From positions 77,113 through 115,893 of the forward strand of contig DEFM01000029.1 of NCBI GenBank assembly GCA_002350855.1: a stretch of DNA of 38,781 bases, in the 5' to 3' direction. Each line of letters starts with the position of its first letter. The first letter of the stretch is position 1. Positions 17,830 to 30,500 of this stretch are shown one piece after another. The notes under the pieces are model-generated. The model saw nothing but the letters and a program-made list of their open reading frames with translations. It made no database searches and was not told the DNA's origin. Source of the DNA: Prevotellaceae bacterium UBA2852 (GTDB lineage Bacteria; Bacteroidota; Bacteroidia; Bacteroidales; Bacteroidaceae). The position numbers were made by a program, and so were the translations under genes.

Positions 17830-19062
17830 ATGAAAAAACTAAATTTATTATTGCTTGTAAGCCTGCTTATGCTTGCAGGATGTGGCACTGAAGAGAAAAA
17901 AGCTTCAATGGATGCCGAAACAGAGAAAGAACTTATTGCCGAATATGGCAATCCAGTAATAATAACAGTTGCAGAGCCGGGAACTCTGAAGCAGATGTTT
18001 GAAGAGTCTGAAACTGATTGGGGCAATACCCGTTTCCTGCGCCTTGCAGGTAACTTGAACGGAACGGATATCGCTGCACTCAATTCCCAGCTTGAGTCTT
18101 CAAGCGTAAACGCCCTTGATATGCTCGATGTAAACATCGTTGAAGGCGGTGAACCGTATTATGATTTCGGGGGTGACACATTGTACACAGAAAACAATGT
18201 AATAGGTAAGGAGTTTATTCATTGGGGCTACGTAAAGCAACTCTTCCTGCCACTTTCAGCCAAGGAACTTCAGGAACAGGCTTTGTACTATTGCGATTAC
18301 CTTACTTTTGTGAAGCTTCCTGAAGGACTGGAGAAAATAGAACATGATGCATTTCCCAGTGGTGTGAAATCCATTACTATTCCTCGCTCCGTAATTTATC
18401 TTGACAAGAATGGATTTGGAAAATTTGAGGATATCTATATGGAGTGGACTGCTGAAGAACTTGCCAAATTCCAGGATGTAGACGTTCTGTGGTTCTTAAC
18501 AGAGTCTGAAGGTCGTCGTTCTACCTTTACTTTCAAACGTCCAACACTCCACGTACCAGCAGGTACAGAAGCAGCATACGAAGCAACGTTCAAAGGTGTT
18601 GGCAAGGTCGTTGCCAACACTGGTGAGACTTCAAAGAATGAAGAGGGTGATGATGAAGAAGATGCAAAGGCAGAGGGGGTTCTGAATAAGTCACTGATGG
18701 GATTGTGGGTAAACAATGACGAAGCAAGCGTCATGCTTGAACTCTCCGATACATATAAGACGTTTGACGCAGGCAAAGGCTACGGCTATGTGCTTGCAGC
18801 TAACGAATACTATGAATATGACTTCAAACTGGTATTCACTTCCATCTCTCCTGACGGCGACAACATCAAGGTGAAGTATGATGAAATAGAATCATACTTT
18901 GAAGGTGACGGAGATCCTGACAACTACGATGACGAAGGTGGTGGTGAATGGAAGGAAAAGAAAATCGGTTCTGGCGAACTTACTCTGCAGCCACAGGGCT
19001 CAAATATGAAAATCATCAGTTCCAAGAAACGTATAAGCAATAAAGTCCTTCACAGGAATTAG
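17830..19062 (+). CDS. Lipoprotein with leucine-rich-repeat-like segment
   Basis: A 410-residue lipoprotein with signal MKKLNLLLLVSLLMLAGC (lipobox LAGC). Residues ~120-190 carry a short BspA/LRR_5-like stretch (LTFVKLPEGLEKIEHDAF, VKSITIPRSVIYLDKNGF). A strongly acidic linker follows (~260-280, EEGDDEEDAKAE). The C-terminal ~130 residues form a beta-rich domain I do not recognise. LRR_5 proteins of this group are often surface-exposed, but the role here is unknown. It ends before a bidirectional terminator. Confidence 0.7.
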   Translation: MKKLNLLLLVSLLMLAGCGTEEKKASMDAETEKELIAEYGNPVIITVAEPGTLKQMFEESETDWGNTRFLRLAGNLNGTDIAALNSQLESSSVNALDMLDVNIVEGGEPYYDFGGDTLYTENNVIGKEFIHWGYVKQLFLPLSAKELQEQALYYCDYLTFVKLPEGLEKIEHDAFPSGVKSITIPRSVIYLDKNGFGKFEDIYMEWTAEELAKFQDVDVLWFLTESEGRRSTFTFKRPTLHVPAGTEAAYEATFKGVGKVVANTGETSKNEEGDDEEDAKAEGVLNKSLMGLWVNNDEASVMLELSDTYKTFDAGKGYGYVLAANEYYEYDFKLVFTSISPDGDNIKVKYDEIESYFEGDGDPDNYDDEGGGEWKEKKIGSGELTLQPQGSNMKIISSKKRISNKVLHRN

Positions 19063-19096
19063 TAGTTTGAACACGTTCCGGAATTTGAATAAAAAC

Positions 19097-19132
19097 AAAA
19101 AAGCAGATCCTCAGCCAGGACCTGCTTTTTTG
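19097..19132. terminator. Bidirectional terminator between convergent genes
   Basis: AAAAAAGCAG-A-TCCT pairs with AGGA-C-CTGCTTTTTT around loop CAGCC (one A/C mismatch). The T-runs on both strands suit the convergent genes on each side. Confidence 0.8.
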
Positions 19133-19159
19133 TGCAAATAATTATTTGTGTTCTTGATG

Positions 19160-20272
19160 TCAGCGAACCATAACCTTGCGGACTGTTCCGTCGGTCATCT
19201 TCACGATGTTGATGCCGCGCTGCAATGTGTTGGTGCGGACACCTGAGAGTGTGTAGATAGAGGAAACGCTCATGGCGTTGGAAGTAGCGATATTCTCAAC
19301 GCCTGTGATGATGGCTGATTCTGTGCCGTAGTAGGTGAGATGCACATTGTCAATCATTCCCCAGAGGGCACCTTCGTTGATGCTGCGGATTCCAATTTCC
19401 ACGTCTCCTGCTTCAGCGAGGACGAAAGCCAGACGATAGATGTTGCCATACCAGATTGTACCGTCAATAGGTTCTGCTTCTGTGATGTTGCTGTAGATGG
19501 AAGCAATGCCTTCTTCGGTCTTTCCTACGGTCACACTGATGTGGCTGCCGTTAGCGTAGATCTGCATGCCTTCAGCGTCGGCATAACCACTCATCTGCAG
19601 GATGTATGCACCTGCAGGCAGGTTGGTGAGAGTCTGGTAAACACGTGCTGGTCCCTCGTTCCAGAGATTGAGATACTTGGCATCGTACAATACTCCGTCA
19701 ACCCAGCTTGTCCAGTCGTTGCTTCCGCAAGTGCTCCAGCCGTCGTTGATCCATCCGTTGGCACCGTCATCGAACGAAGCATACTTAATCTTGGATGTGT
19801 AGTCCACAGGATTTGTGTCGCTTGCCGGTTCTGCTGGAACCTGGAGGTTGAACTCAATGGCGTAGAGTTCGTCGAGCAATGCTTTAAGTTCGTCTTTGGT
19901 ATAGGTAGCGAAGTCTATTTTCTCATAATCCTTAATCCACTTCTCGTAGTCAGCGGCATGCTGCAATGAGCAGAGATCCTTATACTGCTCGTAAATCTCC
20001 GCAGCCTTGGGCAGTTCGTTGATAAGAGTCACATAGTCCCAGATATATCGCTGAGCGTCATCCATGATGCTTTGCAGCTGGGCTGTGAGTGCTGCAACAG
20101 CGCTGGTATTGAGTTCATGCTTCTCAAGAACTGGTTCTATGGTCTCGGAAACGAAGCCGCCAGAGAGCATCAGCGTAGTAGGCGTTGATGTATGCGTTAG
20201 CAGCAAGTTCGTCAGCTGCGATGCGAGTGGAGACAAGAGTCTCGTAGGCAGTGATGTTGAGGTTGATTTCAT
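19160..20272 (-). CDS. 3' part of a frameshifted secreted protein (galactose-binding-like module and sorting tail)
   Basis: This open frame is the continuation of the gene at 20124-21662. From about position 20166 downstream it reads SGGFVSETIEP and gives a helical segment, then a galactose-binding-like beta-sandwich module (VYQTLTNLPAGAYILQMSGY, ending VHLTYYG) and a sorting-like tail (SGVRTNTLQRGINIVKM, DGTVRKVMVR). The first ~36 residues of the open frame (20272 to about 20165) are in the wrong frame relative to the upstream part and look like low-complexity shadow, so the ATG at 20272 is probably not a real start. If the frame were intact, the combined product would be about 834 residues with a signal peptide. 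Function unknown; sugar binding is an inference from the module type. Confidence 0.7.
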   Translation of the reverse strand: MKSTSTSLPTRLLSPLASQLTNLLLTHTSTPTTLMLSGGFVSETIEPVLEKHELNTSAVAALTAQLQSIMDDAQRYIWDYVTLINELPKAAEIYEQYKDLCSLQHAADYEKWIKDYEKIDFATYTKDELKALLDELYAIEFNLQVPAEPASDTNPVDYTSKIKYASFDDGANGWINDGWSTCGSNDWTSWVDGVLYDAKYLNLWNEGPARVYQTLTNLPAGAYILQMSGYADAEGMQIYANGSHISVTVGKTEEGIASIYSNITEAEPIDGTIWYGNIYRLAFVLAEAGDVEIGIRSINEGALWGMIDNVHLTYYGTESAIITGVENIATSNAMSVSSIYTLSGVRTNTLQRGINIVKMTDGTVRKVMVR

Positions 20273-21662
20273 TCAGAATCTTCTCGTATGCAGGAATGAT
20301 ACCCAGTATCTGTTGCTTGGTCTCAGCGGTGTTTACAGATGCCAGCACTTTATTGTATTCAACAACCAGTGAATCCATCACGATGGCGTCGTCGAACGAA
20401 GGGGCGCTTTCCAGAAGTCCGTTGAGCCAGAAACGGTATGCTTCAACTCCGCTTCCGTAGTAGTTTACTTCTGCGTCGTCGAGGGTTACCCAGTTCTCGC
20501 CTGCTGTTTTCTGCTTGTAACCGAACTGGAGTGTGCCGTCAGTTACTTCGGTTGTGATTTTGTATCTGTGTCCGGTGTTGTCGGCAGGTACAGCCTTGGT
20601 GTTCTCGTTAGCATAAACGGCACCTTCTACCTTCTGTGCAAGTGCGGAGATGGAAACCACGTAAATTCCGTTAGGCAGGTCCTTGCGCTCCTGATATATC
20701 GCACCGCTGAGTTTGCCGTCCCATATGTTGAGGTATGGTGCTGTATAGCCGTCCCATGTTGTGTCGATCCAGTCGTTGGTGTTGAATGTTCCTGCTGCGG
20801 CTTCGTTAACCCATGTTGAAGGGTTGCTGCAGTCATCCTTGAGGATGATTACAGGATTCTCTGGAGTGACTGTGTTCTCGTAGTATGCGAGGACTTTGGC
20901 TTCCAATGAAGCAAGAGCTGCGGCGATTTGCTCAATAGTGCTGCTGGTGTTGGCAAAAACAGTTTTCTCTTCTGTGAGACCTGTAACGCCCATTGCTTCT
21001 GCTTCTGCAATCTTCTCTCCAAGCATCAAGGCCTTCTCGTAGGTTTCAACAGCCACTTTGTATGTGGCATAGTCAGCCTGGCTTACAAATGCCCACGATG
21101 TGCGGAAAGTGCCTGGGTCATAGTAGTCTATGTTGTCTTCGTCATAGATTACTCCTGTTCCACTGGCAATGTTGTCGCGAGTATTGATATAGCCGGTATA
21201 GTGTCCTAAATAGTAGTTTGAATAAGCATCGTTCCACACAGGATTGAGACCTGCGGCTTTGATTCTATATGTTTTGCCTTCAGCTTCTTCAAAAGACCAC
21301 ATATTGTCTTGCTGTTGAGCATTGTCAACATACACATGACCACCGTCAGTGATAAACATCTTGTACCATCCGTTCTTTACGGCTGATTCACAAAAGATGT
21401 TGTATGTCATGCCGTCCCAAACGCCATTCTCTCCGATGTATTGCTTTACGGCAAAGCGTATGCCAAAGGAACCAACTGTGGCATGGGTGCCCCAGTCGTT
21501 GCCTTCAGTGAGGAAAAGCTTGGATTCTGTGTTGAAGATGTAAACGGTGTCCTCAGTGGACAGTTGTTGGTATGAGCCGCTGTAGGTGGGTTGCTGCCAT
21601 TCGTCAGCACACACACTCATTGTTGTTGCCAATGCAACAAATAAGAGTGGAATTTTTTTCAT
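20124..21662 (-). CDS. 5' part of a frameshifted secreted protein (signal peptide, trefoil-like and galactose-binding-like modules)
   Basis: Begins with signal peptide MKKIPLLFVALATTMSVCA. Residues ~30-200 are beta-rich and trefoil-like (DTVYIFNTESKLFL, WSFEEAEGKTYRIKAAG). A helical spacer and a galactose-binding-like module follow (~275-405, APYLNIWDGKLSGAIYQ, LPNGIYVVSISAL, AEVNYYG). Real homology to the 3' part resumes if the frame shifts at AGAGAG (20162-20167): the reading NAYYADAL then joins LSGGFVSETIEP. In the present frame the last ~12 residues before the stop at 20124 are off-frame. It starts 16 bp after the GH53 gene and is probably in one transcript with it. Confidence 0.75.
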   Translation of the reverse strand: MKKIPLLFVALATTMSVCADEWQQPTYSGSYQQLSTEDTVYIFNTESKLFLTEGNDWGTHATVGSFGIRFAVKQYIGENGVWDGMTYNIFCESAVKNGWYKMFITDGGHVYVDNAQQQDNMWSFEEAEGKTYRIKAAGLNPVWNDAYSNYYLGHYTGYINTRDNIASGTGVIYDEDNIDYYDPGTFRTSWAFVSQADYATYKVAVETYEKALMLGEKIAEAEAMGVTGLTEEKTVFANTSSTIEQIAAALASLEAKVLAYYENTVTPENPVIILKDDCSNPSTWVNEAAAGTFNTNDWIDTTWDGYTAPYLNIWDGKLSGAIYQERKDLPNGIYVVSISALAQKVEGAVYANENTKAVPADNTGHRYKITTEVTDGTLQFGYKQKTAGENWVTLDDAEVNYYGSGVEAYRFWLNGLLESAPSFDDAIVMDSLVVEYNKVLASVNTAETKQQILGIIPAYEKILNEINLNITAYETLVSTRIAADELAANAYINAYYADALWRLRFRDHRTSS

Positions 21663-21678
21663 AAATTAAGAAGTTAGA

Positions 21679-22944
21679 TTATTTAATGTGGATTTTTTGT
21701 GCCGTGTCTCCGTTGTATCTGATGCATAGACCTGTAGGGGAAGTTATCTTACGTCCGCTAAGGTCGAAGTAGATTGTCGTGCCGGACATTGCATCGGTGT
21801 TGGTCTTGTCGATACTGCTGCTGCCGTCCAGAAACTCCTTGAGAACTGTGAGTGACTGAAGGGCGCGGTGAGAGGAGTTGTTCCACATACCACGATTCAC
21901 CCAATATGTAGTTACCGCGTTGTTGGGACCATTGCCGTTTTCCTCAGGGAACCACCAATAGAGGGCGTTGACATTGCTGTGCTTCTTCAGCTCTTCGATG
22001 AGGTCGTGGGCAAATGCAGCCTGACCGGCAGGGGTATATGGCCAGATAGAAGAAAAATCATTATCCACAGTTCCTGGAGAGGTGTAGTAGTATGCTGTTT
22101 CTACAATCTGAACGGTCTTGTCAGGAAAATCAGTTGCAAGCATGTCAAGACTTCCAGAAAGAACCTCGAGTGACTTGTGCCAGAAAGGATAATAAGACAA
22201 CCCGATAATGTCGTAATCTACGTTTGCCATACGTGAGCAGAACTGTTTTAGTGTAGATGTGTCTCCCGAGCGTTCGGAGTGAAGGACTATCTTGGCGTTC
22301 GGACAGACTTCACGACAGGCTTTGGTTGCCTGAGCTAACAGATTGGTGAAGCGTGTCCAGTAGGATTGTGGAGAATTGGAGTAACAGCGGTTGAGATTGG
22401 ATGAACGGTCAACTGTGGCGCTCCACAACATCCCGTAAGATATTTCGTTGCCGGTCTGGATGAAATCAGGAGTTGCCCCCTCGTCCACCAGTCTCTGCAG
22501 GCATTCTTTGGTGTATTCGTAGACTTTTGTGCGTAGCTGGGCTTCGGTGAGTGATGCCCAAGCTGCAGGAATCCATTGATTGGAAGGGTCTGCCCACGTG
22601 TCACTGTAGTGAAAGTCAAGCAGCAGGGCATACCCTTCTGCCTTGATGCGTTTGCAGAGCCGTACCACATAGTCCAAATCCTGACAAACCTGATTGTCGG
22701 TGTATCCCTCAGGGTTTTTCTTCTGAGGATTGACGAAGAGTCTTACACGCAGGGTATTCCATCCTACGCTTTCGCTCTTCAGATACTGAAGCATGTCGTT
22801 GATTTTTGAGCCAGTCTTGGTGTAGTAGCTTACCTGGTTGTCTTCGTAGCTCTGCAGCAGCGAGATGTCACCGCCTACATACTTTTGCTGTGCTTTAGCA
22901 TTGATAAACGCTAAGGCAAATAGAAGGAAAATCAGTCTCTTCAT
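21679..22944 (-). CDS. Arabinogalactan endo-beta-1,4-galactanase (GH53)
   Basis: Secreted endo-galactanase cutting beta-1,4-galactan such as pectic galactan side chains. The 421 residues have a signal peptide (MKRLIFLLFALAFINAKAQ) and the family hallmarks GGDISLLQSYE, LRVRLFVNP, LLLDFHYSDTWADPSNQ, QTGNEISYGMLW (acid/base Glu167) and VQIVETAYYYT (nucleophile Glu282). The C-terminal tail (IYFDLSGRKITSPTGLCIR) is of the sorting-like type seen in its neighbours. It is divergent from the GH5 gene across a 200-bp gap and followed closely by the frameshifted secreted protein. Family assignment is strong; the symbol ganA or galA is not certain. Confidence 0.93.
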   Translation of the reverse strand: MKRLIFLLFALAFINAKAQQKYVGGDISLLQSYEDNQVSYYTKTGSKINDMLQYLKSESVGWNTLRVRLFVNPQKKNPEGYTDNQVCQDLDYVVRLCKRIKAEGYALLLDFHYSDTWADPSNQWIPAAWASLTEAQLRTKVYEYTKECLQRLVDEGATPDFIQTGNEISYGMLWSATVDRSSNLNRCYSNSPQSYWTRFTNLLAQATKACREVCPNAKIVLHSERSGDTSTLKQFCSRMANVDYDIIGLSYYPFWHKSLEVLSGSLDMLATDFPDKTVQIVETAYYYTSPGTVDNDFSSIWPYTPAGQAAFAHDLIEELKKHSNVNALYWWFPEENGNGPNNAVTTYWVNRGMWNNSSHRALQSLTVLKEFLDGSSSIDKTNTDAMSGTTIYFDLSGRKITSPTGLCIRYNGDTAQKIHIK

Positions 22945-22969
22945 ATAGTTGGGTTGATAAATTACCCTG

Positions 22970-22977
22970 CAAAAATA
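22970..22977 (-). promoter_or_regulatory. Candidate -7 box for the GH53 gene
   Basis: TATTTTTG followed by CAG on the minus strand, 25 nt before the start codon. No good TTTG at -33, as often in regulated promoters of this group. Confidence 0.5.
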
Positions 22978-23065
22978 CGCATTATTTGTTATATAGGGAA
23001 ATATATTGGTTTCATAATTGAAAAATCATGTTACAATCTTAACAAAATGTATATATTATTATAGA

Positions 23066-23073
23066 TAATTTTG
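23066..23073 (+). promoter_or_regulatory. Candidate -7 box for the GH5 gene
   Basis: TAATTTTG followed by CAGCG, 71 nt before the ATG. The -33 region is not a consensus TTTG. The 200-bp divergent gap would suit a shared activator site such as that of the HTCS regulator. Confidence 0.5.
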
Positions 23074-23144
23074 CAGCGGAGAAAAATTGTGAGATCCAGT
23101 ATAACACTAAATTAGTAGAATAACACTTAAAAAATAACACTTAT

Positions 23145-25025
23145 ATGAAAATGAAAAAACTACTCTTTGCTTGCCTCTGCATGACGGCTTCTATGTCTGC
23201 CTCGGCACAGGTGAAGGCGTATGATTTGCAACCTCTGCACGTTGACGGTAACCATTTGAAAGACCCATACGGCAACAAGGTTGTACTGCATGGTGTGATG
23301 GACACTCCAAGCCCGTATTTCAACAGCTACCGCTGGGGAGGAAGTGCTACAGATAACAATATCGCAGCATGTGTGAATTACTTCAACAAACTTTTTACTG
23401 CAATCACAGACCATGAAAGCGGTGCTTATTGCAATATCTTCCGTCTGCACCTCGATCCATGCTGGACAAATGGTGATAATAATTCGTGGCCTGTAGATGC
23501 AAGAGAAGTTCAGTATAACGACAAAGGTGAAGTGGATCAGGGTGAGTGTAACTTCAGCCGTTATACAGGCTCTCGCCTCACTAAATACATGCGTACCCTT
23601 TACTGGAGAATTGCCAATCAAGGTCTGAAGCATGGACTTTACATCATTATGCGTCCACCAGGAGTATGCCCTCACAACATCTACGTTGGCGGCAGCTATC
23701 AGAAGTATCTGCTTGATGTTTGGGATCGTGTTACAAAGAACGACTCTGTGAAGAAATACTACGGACAGGTGGGTATAGAATTGGCTAACGAACCGATCAA
23801 TGTCTACATGAACGACGGTAGCAGTTCCGACAAGGCTCTCCACGATTTCTTCCAGCCAATCGTCGACAAGATTCGTGCGAACGGCTTCAAGGGAGTTATC
23901 TGGGTACCGGGAACCGGTTATCAGTCCAACTATCGTAGCTATGCCAAGTATCCTATCACAGGCGATCAGATTGGTTATGCAGTCCACAACTATGCAGGTT
24001 GGTACAACAACAGCGACAGCCACTGTGTACCTGCGGAGGCAATCGATGAATTTGTGAGGTCTGTTCCTGTCTTGAGAACCAACCCGATTGTCATTACTGA
24101 GGTTGACTGGAGTCCCCAGAACTCTGACAATATCAAGAACTACAACGAAATGGGTCAGCCTGTATATGGTAACTTCGGTACATGGGCAACAGCATCCACT
24201 TCGAAGTGGGGTAAGGCTTACAAGGCAATCCTTGACGAATTCGGTAATATCTCCATGACCTTGACAGGTACTGGTGACTTCATTGATATTGACCAGTACA
24301 TCAATAATCACAAGGTGGTTCCTGCATTCAAGGATAAGATGGAAGCACAGGGATTGGATCCATACGAAGCTTGTGGTGTAGCTTGTTTCCGCTGGTACGA
24401 GGCTTATTATCAGGTGGACTATCCAAGCGACCATCGTTATCAGCCTTATCAGGAAATTCCTGAGAATCCGTTCGAACTGTCTGCTTCTTGGTTCAAACCT
24501 AAAATCTTGCTTGAAGGATCAGCTAAGTTCGCTGCGACTACAAACACTCTGACCCTGAAGCAGGGGGGGTGCTCTGGTTGGCGTTTCGAGGAAGAGGAAG
24601 GTATAGATATCTCTGCCTATAAGTATCTTGTAATCAATCTTTCAAAAAATGCAGTAAAGAATACATTCTTCCGCATCTACGACTCTTCCAACTATACAGC
24701 AGACTGCTACAAACTCGATATGGGTGGAGCCAAGGCATTCAAGATTGAACTCCAGAATATCACCAATGCAGCAGGTGAACCGATTGACCTTACTCACATC
24801 CGTCTTGCCGGTTTCAATTCAGCAGGTGCAGACCAGAATCTTTACGTTAAGGAAGTATTCCTCTCCAACGATGGCGTTAATCCGGCAACAGCTATCGAAA
24901 ACGTTACCACTGACGGCATTGTCAGCCATAAGGGTAAGGCTTATGACTTGAGCGGACGCTATGTGGCTAATCCTACACGTGGACTTTACATCATAGACGG
25001 AAAGAAAGTTTTGATTGTAAAATAA
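23145..25025 (+). CDS. Secreted GH5-like glycoside hydrolase
   Basis: A 626-residue secreted enzyme with signal peptide MKMKKLLFACLCMTASMSASA. Residues ~30-430 form a GH5-type barrel: VLHGV, HGLYIIMRPPG, VGIELANEPIN (acid/base Glu216) and NPIVITEVDWSP (nucleophile Glu319). Residues ~450-580 form a beta-sandwich, sugar-binding-like module (GWRFEEEEGIDISAYKYLVI) that is repeated in the next gene, and both end with [13 protein letters not shown] or [13 protein letters not shown]. The tail YDLSGRYVANPTRGLYII is sorting-like. The GH5 subfamily and substrate (galactan, mannan, xylan or glucan) cannot be told by eye. It is 12 bp from the next start, so one operon. Confidence 0.85.
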   Translation: MKMKKLLFACLCMTASMSASAQVKAYDLQPLHVDGNHLKDPYGNKVVLHGVMDTPSPYFNSYRWGGSATDNNIAACVNYFNKLFTAITDHESGAYCNIFRLHLDPCWTNGDNNSWPVDAREVQYNDKGEVDQGECNFSRYTGSRLTKYMRTLYWRIANQGLKHGLYIIMRPPGVCPHNIYVGGSYQKYLLDVWDRVTKNDSVKKYYGQVGIELANEPINVYMNDGSSSDKALHDFFQPIVDKIRANGFKGVIWVPGTGYQSNYRSYAKYPITGDQIGYAVHNYAGWYNNSDSHCVPAEAIDEFVRSVPVLRTNPIVITEVDWSPQNSDNIKNYNEMGQPVYGNFGTWATASTSKWGKAYKAILDEFGNISMTLTGTGDFIDIDQYINNHKVVPAFKDKMEAQGLDPYEACGVACFRWYEAYYQVDYPSDHRYQPYQEIPENPFELSASWFKPKILLEGSAKFAATTNTLTLKQGGCSGWRFEEEEGIDISAYKYLVINLSKNAVKNTFFRIYDSSNYTADCYKLDMGGAKAFKIELQNITNAAGEPIDLTHIRLAGFNSAGADQNLYVKEVFLSNDGVNPATAIENVTTDGIVSHKGKAYDLSGRYVANPTRGLYIIDGKKVLIVK

Positions 25026-25034
25026 CATGCTTGA

Positions 25035-27446
<2,412 letters not shown>

Positions 27447-27505
27447 TTAATCTTTCCGCCTCACTGGTGGTTAGAGAAAAGATTGTTTTAATAGGATAAA
27501 TCATT

Positions 27506-27540
27506 AAAGTCAGTTTCGGGCAACCGAAACTGACTTTTTT
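27506..27540. terminator. Bidirectional terminator between the esterase and HTCS genes
   Basis: AAAGTCAGTTTCGG pairs perfectly with CCGAAACTGACTTT around a GCAA tetraloop (27520-27523), followed by a T-run; the A-run on the other side serves the convergent HTCS gene, which starts its stop codon right after. Confidence 0.9.
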
Positions 27541-30500
27541 TATTCTAGCAATCTCTTGAGTGCCTCCTGATTTTCTTCCTTGGAGTAGAAATCCATGAAT
27601 TCCTTTGGAGACATGCTAAAGTAGTCGTGGAAGGAAGTAGTGAAGTATGAGTGACTGGAGAAGCCTACTCGATATGCTACTTCGCTGACATTCACTTTAT
27701 TGTTGACCAGCAGGGATGCAGCCTGCTTCAGACGGAATGAGCGTATGAAAATGTTTGGCGATACGCCATAGCGCTCTTTCATCTTGCGGTTAAGGTGAAC
27801 ACGGCTTATGCCGACAATCTCGCTGAGTTGCTGAACAGAGAACTCGGAGTTGTCAAGATGCTGCTTGATAGTATCCTGAATACGTCCGAAGAGTTTATCG
27901 TCGGCACTGGTAATAACAGGAGTTTCAAGTTCTGTTGTGAATTCAGTTCTGTTACTCTTGCTACGGATCTTTTCCCTGACTTTCAAAACCTGGGTGATGG
28001 CAGATTTGAGCAGCTGCATGTTTACAGGCTTTTCAAGATAGTGGTCAACCTGTATATTGAGACTGTGAAGCTTAAGATTGTCGTCACCCTCACCGGTTAG
28101 CATGATTACAGGGATGTTATCGGTCTGTGGGTTGGATTTAATCTGCTGACAGAGTTCCATTCCGTTTCCGTCAGGCATGCGGTAGTCGGTGATTACCACA
28201 TCCGGAGCCTGAGCAAGCACTTTCTTCCATCCTGTGTTGCCTGAGAATGCAGCAATGACGTTGTATTTCTTACGCAACTGTCCACTGATATAGTCCACGA
28301 TTTCCTGGTCGTCGTCTACAATGAGGATGGTAGGTTTTGTTGACTGTGTAGCCTTGGTCGCCGCAGGCTGTGTGCTGTAGTATGGGAACTGCAGGACGAA
28401 TTCAACTCCGTCTTTGACATTGTGGGCTTCAATCGAACCGTGGTGAAGTTTAACAAGTTCGTGAACGAGGTTAAGTCCGATTCCTGAGCCTGCAGCTCCG
28501 TCGCCAGCACTGCCTTGGTAGAATCGCTCCCACAAGTGGTTCATGTCTTCCTCGTTGAAGTGTGAACCGGTGTTATGGAACCGCAATTCTATATGGTTGC
28601 TTTTTACAGCACTGGCTGCTGTGATGCTTCCGCCTTGCGGAGTGAATTTGAAAGCATTGCTGAGCAGGTTGGTGATGATTTTCTCGAAGTGTGTCGGGTC
28701 GAGCATCATTGGCATCTCCTCAAACTGATGCTGTATGTTGAACTGGATTTCCTTTACTGTAGCTACTCCTTTGAATTGCTCAAACACTTTATTGGCGTAC
28801 TCTACATAGTCTGTTTCCTCAAGATGCAGGTTGAACTGACCGGAGTCAATCTTTCTGATATCTGTGATTTGCTTGACAATATTGAGCAGGCGGTCGCAGT
28901 TGCGTTGCATCACAGAATAAAGATTCTGGTGCTCTTCGTCTGTGTCTTCATCCTGAAGTTGCTTCAGCGGAGATTCAATCATTGTCAGCGGTGAGCGCAG
29001 TTCGTGGGCAATACTTGTGAACATCTTCAGCTTTGCCTCTTTCATACGATCCTGCTCGGCTGACTTGCGCAGTAGTTCACGCTGGCGGCGATGTGCCTGT
29101 ACTTGTTGCCAGAGAACAAAGATAATGAATACAAGAATGAGGAAGTAAACAGCGAACGCCCAGATACTTGCATACCATGCTGCTGCAACGCTGATTGAAA
29201 GGGTGCTCTCGCTGAATTGTTCAGGTGAATCCTCTTGATATGCTCTTACACGGAAGGTGTAGTTGCCCGAAGGCAATGAAGAATAGCTTGCGGATGGGGT
29301 TGGCACGTTGCGGTTCCATTGTGCATCGTGTCCTTCCAGTATATAATCATATTGTATACGCGTTGGGTCACCGATTTCAGCCACAGAGAAGTGTATTGAG
29401 AAGGAGTTGTTGTCGTGGTTGAGTTCTACCTTGCTTGCGTATAGGATGCTGGCATCGATGTCCTCAGTGTGGAGTGGGGTAGTGAAGCTTGTGAAATATA
29501 CTTTCTGAACTTCGTCGTTTCGGTTGCTTATCAGTTTTGGCTGGAAGCAGATTATTCCGTTGTCGCCACCGAAGAGAATATAGCCATGGATGGGCTGAAG
29601 TGATGAATTGGAATGGAATTCGTCAACTTCATAGCCGTTGAATGAAGAGTAGTTGCGAACGTTAAGCGTCTTTTTGTCAACCGATGCTATATTGATACGG
29701 GTAGCGAGCCAGTAGTAGTCTTCCGTTGTAGCGATTGAACGTATTGATACATTTGACAGCCCCTGTGCTGCACCGACGTTCTGTTGCTTGTGAGTTTTCA
29801 GGTTGTAGATGGTCAGACCTCTGTCGTGAGCAATGAGAATGTTGTCGCCGTCCTGGGTAATGGCATCGGCATTACGAATAGGCTCTGAATTATATGTGAT
29901 TCTGTCGCTTTTCTTGGTTTTCAGGTTGTAATAGACAACTTCCTGACTTGTGCCAATCCACAATGTGCCTTCTGAATCATATAATAATGAGGAAACCCAT
30001 GGGTTGTAGAAGACGGAGATATCCACTTTGTTGACTTTGCGTGCATCAATATCTATTTTGAATACTCCATTTCCATTGGTTCCTACGTACAAGTCATTAT
30101 TAACCTCGTCGTAGTGCATGTCCATGACTTGCTCATCTTTGAGAGAAAGCAGAAAGTCATTGGTCCACTTGTTGTGGGAAAGATATTGTACACCTCCACC
30201 GAATGTACCTACCCAGGGAGTGCCGTTGCGGTCTATCTTGATGACTTGTACGAGTGGGGAAGCGAGACCGGTTCCTACTTGTCTGGCGGTGGCAAGGTGC
30301 ATGCCCTGAGTTGTGAATACGCCGCATCCGTCAGTTCCTACCCAATAGTTCTTGTCTTTGTCTATGGCGATGGAACTGATACTTGTTGCATTCTTGCCGT
30401 TGGCAATCGGAGAGATTGCGTGATAATGGAATACATCGCTCTGTGGCGGAATTACTACCAGACCCTTCTGCAGGCAGACAGCAATAATGTTGCCCTTGTG

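Noticed and set aside
23160..24434. Long antisense open frame (424 codons) opposite the GH5 gene
   Set aside because: It mirrors the GH5 coding frame, has no family motif or promoter, and its Val/Ile/Cys-rich composition is typical of a shadow of a real gene.
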